Source: Branchiostoma floridae (taxonomy: Eukaryota > Chordata > Leptocardii > Amphioxiformes > Branchiostomatidae). Taken from it: a stretch of 60,000 nucleotides of DNA. This document shows positions 40,601 to 52,600 of the stretch, piece by piece (positions within the stretch are counted from its first letter, which is position 1; each line of letters begins with the position of its first letter). Both the position numbers and the translations under genes were made by a program. The notes below the pieces were generated by a model. The model was not told the DNA's origin and did not search any database. It worked only from the letters and a program-made list of their open reading frames with translations. The stretch is from the NCBI RefSeq assembly GCF_000003815.2, contig NC_049985.1, forward strand, positions 25,180,494-25,240,493, read 5' to 3'.

Positions 40601-43600
40601 TACGTCTACGTCGTGTCTGTCCGTACGGGAACCCAGCCTGATGCCGGCACGGCGTCTGTGGTCGGGCTGATGATCACAGGGTCAGAGGGCAGGACAGCCA
40701 TGGTCACTCTCAACCCGGCAGGCCTGGTGAGAAGTGTTGGTTTATAACTGAACTTTATTGCACGAAATTTGCACATGGTATAATGTATAGCAACGACTAT
40801 TACACAAAGTAAAAATAGGTGTATGAAATAAGAATTGATATCCTAATTAACATAACAATTATATTTCAGCGTCTCTAAACCCGCGAAAGAAAGATATGGT
40901 GATCTATAAATGACAAATTCTTTAGTGGGTCAATTTCATAGTTTGATGTGCTGGATTTGTAACAAGATATGACAAAAGTGATGGAGAAATTTCAATGGAG
41001 AAAAGCAATAAACACAATTGGGAGAAAAGTAATCACAAATCCAAATGTTTGTAAATTCGATGCTTGTATCTAGATCCTAGCCCGAGGTGGTGACACGTAC
41101 CACATCATGACGACACCAGCCTCTGTTGGCGAGCTCCAGTCTGTACAGGTCTGGCACGACAGCTCCGGGAAGGGCGCCATGGAGTCACTCTTCATAGACA
41201 GCATTAAGGTCTGGGACATGCAGACATCACAAGGGTGGGTAAAGCTCTACAACAGGATCAATTTTTGGCTGTTTGAATTCTCTAGTTTGAGGCTGTGGCT
41301 CCAGTTAGAATGCACTATACAACATATAGAGGCTGTGTGTATTCCTCTGTCACTTTTCACTGGAATGTTTTTTTTTTGTAAAGAAATATCAAAAAATAGA
41401 TAAGTGTTCATATCAAGAAACGCTGCCAATAAATATCTATTGCTGATTTGACAGAAAAAAATTCCCATCGTTTCTGTTTCTAAATAGTGGATGAAACCGG
41501 TTGGAAGGAGGATGTGCATTCAGACTGAGCGTCCATTGGTCATTTGAGATCATGAGCAAATGTAAAATAAAAAATAAGTTTTTTATTGCCTTTTTTGCAC
41601 AGATTCTGTTTCCCATGTTACACCTGGCTGTCCTCTAGCAAAGGAGACGGTAGGACAATAAGGACATTGAAGGCAGCTCATGGAGAAATGCAGTAAGTCC
41701 GGCAGGGTTTCCCTTTACCTTACACTACATGAAAAGTTGAATATACGGGGTAGAAACTCCTGTTCATGCACCCAGAAACTCGAAATGGTCGGACATTCAC
41801 GGTACGTATCGAACCGGGCACACTGCCTGTCCGGGCAACTGGCACACCCGAGGATGCACGGAAACGAACCATTTCGTGTCCGGTACGTGTCTATGACCCG
41901 TTCTTGACCGTGCATTTAGCCGTAATACTTCTCTATATACCCGGACACCCGAGACGTGGGCCAAGCCGCACGGATGCTCTTTGCATAAATTACCGGGCAA
42001 TTATCACCTAATTATCTACCTCGACTAAAGCGCGTTCATTACACCCTTTGTTATTAAAAACGTGTTGTTTTACCACCACTGCCGACCCAGGATTTACCCT
42101 CCCATCCCCTTCCCATGTAGCTTGTATAAGTTTCCTTTATTCTTTCAAAATGTGAATTAACTTTGTTTTGTTGTGTTTTTTTGTTTCATTTTTTAAACTA
42201 TTTTGGACTGCTCCTGGTGGGCTCCGTCGCTCTTTTCGCTTTCAAATATTTGTCAGTATGCTTTCATTGGTCACTAGCATCCGCGTCTTCACTATTTTCA
42301 TAAGCAGTCGCCCAACTAACTGTATAGTCGTTTCCAATTTGTTGACATAAACTCCTGTAGATCTCTCGATTTCTGCATTCCTGCTCTCACAAATTCTGTT
42401 GTCCAGGCGGTCTTCTACACAAACCGATACTAGTCAGGAACCCGGCTTGTAAAGTTCCCATAACGGTAGTATTCAGTCCATCGTGAAACGGCAGCAGCTA
42501 GCCCTTCTCGCGTTCGACGTAGTGACAAACCGCTGTCCATTCTTGCTGAAACTCAAACCACACAAAACAACAGCTGGGCTCTTAGGTGCACTGGTTGTTA
42601 CCCTTTTAAACAGAACTAGGTCCCATGGCGTTGGTAGTTGAATGCAATTCCACAGCAAGATAGTGTCCGGTCTTGACGTACAGTATTTCCAAGCTCTCGT
42701 TGTTCACGGGCCATGGGGCCTGGATAGGAGCTGGGTGAAAGCACTACCTTACAGAAACAAGGCCATCTCCGAATGCCAACTGAAAGATGGAATTGAAAGA
42801 TTTGAAAATCGCAACACGTGTGCTGATTGGTCTACCCAACTGCTATGTGGAATGCAATTGGCGGCGTTTTATGCGCATTTGCATGTAGACAAACAAAGTA
42901 AGTCGGAAAGTCGACGTCTATTGTAGCTGAATTTAGCTTTTTGTCACGTGGTCGCAATTCACAGACTGTCAAACAATACAGTCAGTCAAACAATACCCAC
43001 ACGGTACTAGGTGGCAAAGTGCAGCTGTAATTGTTTACAGTTTCAGACATCACTTGGATAATAAACGTAACGTTTTTACTCTATCCTACTACAATATTGA
43101 ACTATAAACTCCTTGTTCCCTCTAGATTTATCACAAAGCATAAAAACGTTACGAATCAGGCTAAGGGCCCCGACGTGCATAGTTATTAACTTCCTTGCCA
43201 GAAAAAAAAGACATTTGTTTGTCGTACAATGCTTCCATATATACATGTATTACGTTCTTGCATATCCTAACAAAGAACACATTCAATTACCCTACGCGTG
43301 TGTGTTTTCTGTTTATATAAACCAAGGGGACCCAGCCTTAGGCTCCTTTTAATCTCATTTGTGTATCTTGAAAACCTATATACGTATAACGACGCCATGT
43401 TTTCAGAACAAAACAGTACATGTGTATTGGAGGGAGGGGGTGCCTTGTTTCTAATGTACTGTAGCTTGTAGATTTTAATCCATGGGTATCTCAATCCCAA
43501 AAGTTTAACAAACTTTCAAATTTGCTGTAAGATGCTACTGCCGTATCGGACATTATTCACAGAAATGGAACGTGCGTGTTTAGAACCAGTAACGCGCCTT

Positions 43601-46600
43601 TTCCCGCACGATCAGTAAATAAGCAAACCGAACAGAATGTTACGTAATAGACATGTTCAACTGTCAAATATTCTGTTGCACTGTAAAATCTTTGACATTT
43701 CTAAAGTCACTCTGCGGTACCGTAAGTTGAATATACACACGTTAACATTTTATCAGGATCATAAACTTTGTTAATGCAAGAAATAAGATACAGAGATAAA
43801 AGTTTTTCGTTTCTTTATTCCAGGGATACTTTTATACTGTTTTCCGTACCATTTTCTTTTAAAAAGCACTGATAGCAATTATCACTTGAATACACACTAC
43901 CCCTTCGCTCAACCACTCCCCCTTCACTTCAACCCAGAAACTCGAAATGGTCGGACATTCACGGTACGTATCGAACCGGGCACACTGCCTGTCCGGGCAA
44001 CTGGCACACCCGAGGATGCACGGAAACGAACCATTTCGTGTCCGGTACGTGTCTATGACCCGTTCTTGACCGTGCATTTAGCCGTAATACTTCTCTATAT
44101 ACCCGGACACCCGAGACGTGGGCCAAGCCGCACGGATGCTCTTTGCATAAATTACCGGGCAATTATCACCTAATTATCTACCTCGACTAAAGCGCGTTCA
44201 TTACACCCTTTGTTATTAAAAACGTGTTGTTTTACCACCACTGCCGACCCAGGATTTACCCTCCCATCCCCTTCCCATGTAGCTTGTATAAGTTTCCTTT
44301 ATTCTTTCAAAATGTGAATTAACTTTGTTTTGTTGTGTTTTTTTGTTTCATTTTTTAAACTATTTTGGACTGCTCCTGGTGGGCTCCGTCGCTCTTTTCG
44401 CTTTCAAATATTTGTCAGTATGCTTTCATTGGTCACTAGCATCCGCGTCTTCACTATTTTCATAAGCAGTCGCCCAACTAACTGTATAGTCGTTTCCAAT
44501 TTGTTGACATAAACTCCTGTAGATCTCTCGATTTCTGCATTCCTGCTCTCACAAATTCTGTTGTCCAGGCGGTCTTCTACACAAACCGATACTAGTCAGG
44601 AACCCGGCTTGTAAAGTTCCCATAACGGTAGTATTCAGTCCATCGTGAAACGGCAGCAGCTAGCCCTTCTCGCGTTCGACGTAGTGACAAACCGCTGTCC
44701 ATTCTTGCTGAAACTCAAACCACACAAAACAACAGCTGGGCTCTTAGGTGCACTGGTTGTTACCCTTTTAAACAGAACTAGGTCCCATGGCGTTGGTAGT
44801 TGAATGCAATTCCACAGCAAGATAGTGTCCGGTCTTGACGTACAGTATTTCCAAGCTCTCGTTGTTCACGGGCCATGGGGCCTGGATAGGAGCTGGGTGA
44901 AAGCACTACCTTACAGAAACAAGGCCATCTCCGAATGCCAACTGAAAGATGGAATTGAAAGATTTGAAAATCGCAACACGTGTGCTGATTGGTCTACCCA
45001 ACTGCTATGTGGAATGCAATTGGCGGCGTTTTATGCGCATTTGCATGTAGACAAACAAAGTAAGTCGGAAAGTCGACGTCTATTGTAGCTGAATTTAGCT
45101 TTTTGTCACGTGGTCGCAATTCACAGACTGTCAAACAATACAGTCAGTCAAACAATACCCACACGGTACTAGGTGGCAAAGTGCAGCTGTAATTGTTTAC
45201 AGTTTCAGACATCACTTGGATAATAAACGTAACGTTTTTACTCTATCCTACTACAATATTGAACTATAAACTCCTTGTTCCCTCTAGATTTATCACAAAG
45301 CATAAAAACGTTACGAATCAGGCTAAGGGCCCCGACGTGCATAGTTATTAACTTCCTTGCCAGAAAAAAAAGACATTTGTTTGTCGTACAATGCTTCCAT
45401 ATATACATGTATTACGTTCTTGCATATCCTAACAAAGAACACATTCAATTACCCTACGCGTGTGTGTTTTCTGTTTATATAAACCAAGGGGACCCAGCCT
45501 TAGGCTCCTTTTAATCTCATTTGTGTATCTTGAAAACCTATATACGTATAACGACGCCATGTTTTCAGAACAAAACAGTACATGTGTATTGGAGGGAGGG
45601 GGTGCCTTGTTTCTAATGTACTGTAGCTTGTAGATTTTAATCCATGGGTATCTCAATCCCAAAAGTTTAACAAACTTTCAAATTTGCTGTAAGATGCTAC
45701 TGCCGTATCGGACATTATTCACAGAAATGGAACGTGCGTGTTTAGAACCAGTAACGCGCCTTTTCCCGCACGATCAGTAAATAAGCAAACCGAACAGAAT
45801 GTTACGTAATAGACATGTTCAACTGTCAAATATTCTGTTGCACTGTAAAATCTTTGACATTTCTAAAGTCACTCTGCGGTACCGTAAGTTGAATATACAC
45901 ACGTTAAAATTTTATCAGGATCATAAACTTTGTTAATGCAAGAAATAAGATACAGAGATAAAAGTTTTTCGTTTCTTTATTCCAGGGATACTTTTATACT
46001 GTTTTCCGTACCATTTTCTTTTAAAAAGCATTGATAGCAATTATCACTTGAATACACACTACCCCTTCGCTCAACCACTTCTCAAGGCACGCAGTGTGCG
46101 GGTACCGCGAACTACCGGACATGGCCATGTCCGGCAATGATTGGGGATATTCGGCACCGGACACACCGTGAAACGAAATTCCTTTATACGACCCGGACAT
46201 GTCAAGTTCCACGGTAGTATAAGAAACCAGTAATTGCCAGAAATTCTTATTTTTGTGCAGTGTTAAAACGGTCGTGATTAAATCATCTGAACTTGCGATT
46301 CACTTTGAAAGCGGCAGTCAATGTATAAGAAGGAGATTGAAATAATGTACCAGACAATATAGTATTTATTCATAGAAGCAATTATTCACTCTATCTTGAA
46401 ATTTGTTTTCCTTTGAGAAATGTTGTTATGTTTACCTTAGGATGTCCGAGTACACCCTGCCGACGTTTACGTACCTTCTGTACGACGACCATCTGCTCTT
46501 ATCAGCAGTGTACAACTCCGGTGTGAGACACTTCAGCCGGGCGCAGCGCCTGGTCTGCTGCCTGACGCAGACCACACTGTGGATGGTGGGCAGCGCTATG

Positions 46601-49600
46601 TGGTACGGGGTCAGACTGGGGGCACACGATGTCATTCTGTTCGACGCAGGAGTCATCACTCTCCGTCTATCGGAACTGATTGGTACTGCAGCAACATCAT
46701 TCACAGTGTTCCTGCCAGTTTACGCAATCCTCGTGCCGATGTTTCGCAAGCAGCCTCCGCTGGAGGATCATATTCCGCCAGGACCGATAAAAACGCCGAC
46801 ATCTCCATCCATCCGCCGGTTTCCGTACAAGACGGTTGCGTGGATCCTCGCCATCCTGACGTCTGTCTGCAGCAGCTTCTTCGTCATCGTGTACAGTCTG
46901 CAGTTTGGAGCCGGGAGAAGCCAGGCCTGGCTGAAGGACTTCGTCCTGGCATTCCTGTTCACTACGTTTGTACTGGAGCCTGTTCAGGTTGGTTTAAGTC
47001 ATGCATTCTGCATGGTTAACTGAGATGTCACTTTCACGATATGTAACTCTCACAACCTTTGTTATACTGGCACTGTTTTGCAGATTCAACCTCTCTGAGC
47101 TGATTACTAGTATCCCATTAGATCAGTAAAACTTGACCTCTTCTGCGTTGCTGCTAGTGCTGCACATTTACTTCCCTATTCGATGCGCTTTGCAGTGCAC
47201 ACGTGGTATGCCACATTTGGAGAGAAATACCCCAAACCAATATAATACGAGACCCACATACAGACACCATGTATGTGCTACCCATATATATGTCACAGTA
47301 GAGATCACGATCCAGTAGAATCGTCGATTCTCCTAGGAGAGATTGCGATTGGAGTTTCTCCTAGGAGAGATCTCGATCGCAATCTGTACTAGCACAATCG
47401 GCGATTCTACTAGTACAGATCATGATCGGGATCTCTCCTAGGAGAAACTCCGATCCAAACTCAAATGATGCTAAGATGTAGGAAACAGACTGCAATTGGG
47501 ATCTGTCCTAGGACAATCGGCGATCTACTAGGACAGATTGCGATCGGGATATCTCCTAGGAGAAACTCCGTTCCAAACTCAAATATTTTTTTAACAATGA
47601 TTTTATTTAGTATTAATGCAAACCTACTAACTCATTACCAACTACACTCAAGCCTACGTGTGTCACTTCTACAATGTTAACTTCACCGAAGACTACCACA
47701 CTAGACTCACTTCTGCAACTGTATCTTAAAAACCTGTTGATCACTTAACAATGCTTATTGTTCGTCTGTGAAATGATTCAGTACAAATCTGACTAGTGAA
47801 ATGTACTGAATAGGTGTGAAATTGTGATTAATATCTTGAAACTCTGCTTGATCTTTTGACATCTGTTTGACGACTTTACAGTTGTTGTTCTTCCAAAGCC
47901 GTGAAATTTGATCACTGACACATTGTTTGATCACCTTTTGGTGTCTTTCACAAATTATAAGATTTTTGCGATTACCTATTCAGAAATTACTTTATCAGAA
48001 AACATACATGAAATTTACCATGAATGATGGTGATTCTATATACTATAGTGTACATTGAGTTAAGTTGCAGAAGTGGCTCAAGTGTGGCAGTTGGTAATAG
48101 TTAGTAGGTTTGCATTAATTCTTAAATTATTATAAGAAATTACAGCTGTTTCCTACATCTTAGCATCATTTGAGATCCAATCGCAATCTCTCCTAGGAGA
48201 ATCGGCGATTCTACTGGATCGTGATCTCCACTGTGACATATACACGGGGTCAGCAGGACTGTATAAATACAAGTTACTACAAGAAGTGCGTTGGATAACG
48301 TTTGGAAGATCAGCTTTAGCAATCTCGTGTTCAGGCAATCTACGAAAACGCTTGTGACTTAACTCCTGTACGCATTTTGCAGATTTTTCTGATCGCTTAC
48401 ACAAAGGCAGTCATCATCGGACCTATTGTCTGGTCTGTGACCGCTTGTGTTCGGGGACTTTTGGGGACGAACCTTTCTGGCACAGGGCGACCTCCAATTG
48501 GTGTTATTCAGAAGAGGAGCAGGGATTATGAAGGTACGTCTCTAGAAATTTGATATGCAAGGCTACGACAGACTGTCCCGACCGTAGTGGCCAGTCAGTA
48601 AATGTCTCTGTTTTGTTTCAATTCACAAAGAAAGCATGGATTATTACATCATTTCTTACAACCCAAAACGAAAAAAATTGTTTGCTGGTGGTATTAACAA
48701 TTAGCTACAATACCATCATGAACACTGTTGCGTTGACCAAGGCTGTAAATTGAGATGTTTTTGCATATTAAGCTAACGTCATTGATGGTCTGTACTTCTG
48801 ATTCAGTTCCCGCTCGGAGAGTTTTGCCGCCAGCCCCGAAGAAAACCGACCATGACCCGAACTGGGTCGAGAAGATGACAAAAGGCAGAAGCATCCTGGT
48901 GCTCCTGATGTTTCTCCTCGTCTTCACTGGAAATGCCTTTTACATCGGGATTCTGGGCTTCGATAGACACGCCTACCATGTCAGGACCTCACTGGAGAAC
49001 ACGCTACTATCTGGATATGAGGAGGTACTGTTTGAAAAACTGCCTTTCTCGAGCTGACTATTCAAACAGCAATCCGTCTAAAAGCAAGTTGTACACATGT
49101 TTTAAAAAATCACCGCCCTATGTCGTTCTTTTTACTCTATCTTGGTTGGTTGGTTGGTTGGTTGTTTGGTTGGTTGGTTGGTTGGTTCGCAGAACACATC
49201 AGTATTGTATAATTAGTACAATATGTGTATACCCAACGAGAATGGTTTGATCCACCACAAAGTATGATATAAAAGACAACAAGAAAACAGAAAGTTCCGA
49301 AAATAATTCAACAGCGTGCCTTGTGCATATTTATTGGCGTAAAATTTAATCTTTCGTGTTCCGCCCGGCCGGACCCCAGCTAGGAAATGTGACGTAGGTC
49401 TAAGTAAGATACAAGAATTAATTTCCCACCTTCAGGTCGCCACAGCAGACGATGCTTGGAAGTGGCTGTCGTCGGAACTGATGCCGTCCCTCCACCCAGA
49501 GCGTGGGTACAGCGGGCAGAAGCTGAGGTGGCTGGACAAACAGTTTCCTGCTGGAACAAACGCATTCCGGATCGGTTCTTTTCGCCTGGAGAGAACCACC

Positions 49601-52600
49601 GAGTATCCAGGTGAGAAAATATCGCAGATCCCATAGCTTTTTACTGTATCCAGTTTAATGTGTAGACTCGTTCCATAGGCTGTTGCACTAACATGAAGAC
49701 TTTATCGGGATGTCCATTCAATTCCAGATGACCCAATAGACATAGACCTCGAAACCAGTGACCAAAGGCTTCATCCTGAGCTGATGATGAATCTGATCAC
49801 AAGAGCTCTTCGCCGACAGAGCGAACAAAGCTGCTCTTACAACAGGACTGCAAGTATTGTCGACGAAGTCAGGTATATAAAACATGTTTGCATTGTTTGA
49901 TGTTAATGCACTGCACGAAAAGCGGGATTTACCAATAACAATAAATGCTTGGTAATGGTTGCTTTTGGCATTTGGTGCTTGAGACTAAGATTATGAGACT
50001 TATGTAGGATTTATCGCTATTGTTTGGGCAACCAATCCCAGACGTACCTATATCATTTACCTGGCAAATAATGTCGTTATAGCTTAAATGGCACCTGGAG
50101 TTAGATATGGAGGGCTCACTCCACAAAAATTTACCAATATCGACAAATACATCCAGAAAATCTATACTGACTTTTTGCGCTGCCCAAAGCAACCATTACC
50201 ACGTTTACCCGGTATTTATCATCATTGGTAAATCACACTTTTCGTGTAGTGATGATTCCATGGCTTATGGTTTTGTTTATAGGTGGCTTGTTTCTCTGTC
50301 CAGGGAAGATCTGTTCGTCATTCATATCATCTTTTTTTTTTCTATGATCTGGATTCATGAAAATTTGAACTCTTTCTTCTTTTTCAGAAATGGCACTTCG
50401 GCGTGCTTGACCACGGTGGACCTGGCACGGGATGCTGATCAGGCTGCTGCAGTGATAGACTTCCTAAAGCAGACCGACTGGATCCTGATGGTTTCAGACA
50501 CTCTCATTCTCCGGGCCAACTTCTACCACCCTGACGTGAAGCTTTTCAGCAGCGTGGTGTTCAGGCTGCAGTACCTCCCAGGGGGCGCTGCTGAACTCCA
50601 GCCCAGTATCCAGACCTTCCGACTGTTCCAGTACCAGACAGCAGACGACTATGTCCAGATGATTTTCCACATCTTGTTCGTCCTTTTCTACATCTACAGC
50701 GTCCTTGGTGAGATTTGGAACATACGGAAGAGTGGTCGTGCGTACTTCGTCAATTTCTGGAACATCTTGATCCTGAGCAACATTGGCTTGTCGACAGCCG
50801 TCATTGTGACATTCGCACTTCGGTACATCCAGGCAGCTGCTGCACTGCGTGACATACAACAAGCAAAAGGTATATGCTGACAAACTTCCTACCTACATGC
50901 TGTCATTTGGGGGAAATCAGAAACCGTTTTTGCATATGTGAAAGGTATCATAAGCTGTTTATTGGTGACGTCTAGAGCTTGTCGAAGTGCCCAGAAATAT
51001 GTACAGTAACTTTTTCACATATGGAATGTTCACAGGGCTGTTCGGTATCAATGAGTTTGTAGACATCAGTACCGCAGGCCAATGGGACGCTACCTTCAAG
51101 GAGGTCCTGTCCTTCTCCATCTTCATCAGTACCTTCAGCATCCTGCGGGTTCTCAACTTCTCCAGGGGCGTGGCTACCGTCTACGCTTTGCCTCATGTAC
51201 GTAGAACTTCTTGTACATTTCGCACCAAGATATCAACATTTTGATTATCTCCATGAAAAATTGAGATATAGTTTTTGGTGTGTTTGTATGTTCGTGTTTC
51301 CGTTTTTTGTAGTCAGTATAACTCAAGAACCTCTGGATGAATTATAATGACATTTAGTATGTGGGTAAGTGTTGGGAAGACAAAGGTCGAGGTCGATTTT
51401 AGGACCCCTGCGATGTGACCCCGTATTGGTACTACAGAAAACATCAATTTTTTTTTTTTATCTTTTGGTCTGAACGTGCTATGGATTTTTTTTGTGGCAG
51501 AGAGCTTGTGATGTAATGAAGAAGTGGTGTATGTTTGGGCACCCTGGCAGTTTGTTCATTCTGTTTAGCCAAAACATTGAAACCAACAATAAGCAGTTGG
51601 TGTTTTTTAATACACTTCTAGCTGCTATACAGCGAAGCCTTTGGGTTTGCGGTGTACATGCTGGTCATCATAGTGGCCTACGGCTTCAGTGGGATCTTAA
51701 TCTTCGGCAAAAACATGGAGACCTTCTCCGCCTTTAAGAAAACGTCGTACGTGCTGTTTGAGATGGGCTTGGGGAGGCCGTTCGTCGGAGTCTTTGCGGA
51801 CGATATGAAGGCAGTGGATCGTGTCATGGGACCTCTGTATTATTCTACGTTCGTCATGGTCTTCGTCTTTTACCTGGTCAGACAAAAATCACTTTATTTG
51901 AATCAGAATTTTAAAAACATATATAGATATGTTTTCCGACAGGTAAAATATTGTTTTTGTTGGTGTGTTCTTCTTCTTCTTTATTTCTTCTTCTTCCGTC
52001 ATGCAGTTCCTTTCATTGCTTATAGTAGGCGCTGGTGGACTGGGGAATTCTAACTGCTTTCGTAGCACACTTTTGTTTCTTTGATAACAGTTTTCACACC
52101 TTATACAAATGTGTCTTCGTTAAAAACTCATTTTGGGGTGTGAATGTGACAATTTTTTCTTTATTTTCGCGACGCCTTAGGGGCAAACCTAATTGTTTAT
52201 AACGGTGTGCGAGTAGCTTGACAAAGGGCAAATTACTTGGAGGGAATTTTACATCCTGCATTTTCTGGAAAGTGTTGCCTTTCTTGTATTACACATCATC
52301 ACCATCTATATATATCCATCCCAAATTTGCATCTAATACGTTACAGCTTCAACAACTTGTCTGCAACAACACTATGTAGCCTAATTTCTATGTTCTCCTA
52401 TAGCTGAACCTGGCAGTCGGGATGCTGTGTAACTGGCTGAGCTACTGTAAGACGGCTGAAGACATCGGCGTGGACACGGCGATGGGAGATTACTTCTGGA
52501 ACTCCCTCAGGAGTCTTCTGGGCATGCGTCACGAGCCCCAAGACTTTGACGGTAATATCAGACTTACCATTGTCGGACATTATTTTAGCTCCCGGCAGTT

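Noticed and set aside
42642-45088. 94-codon frame present twice, as a duplicated gene
   Set aside because: It is repeated only because the 2,162-bp segment is duplicated; no domain, and other frames are equally open.
46432-46704. - strand and alternative-frame proteins over the TM2-TM5 exon
   Set aside because: They are shadows of the real + strand frame, which has clear polycystin motifs.
51877-52053. Read-through of the pore exon
   Set aside because: The frame stays open, but the TM11 sequence continues properly only after splicing to 52404.
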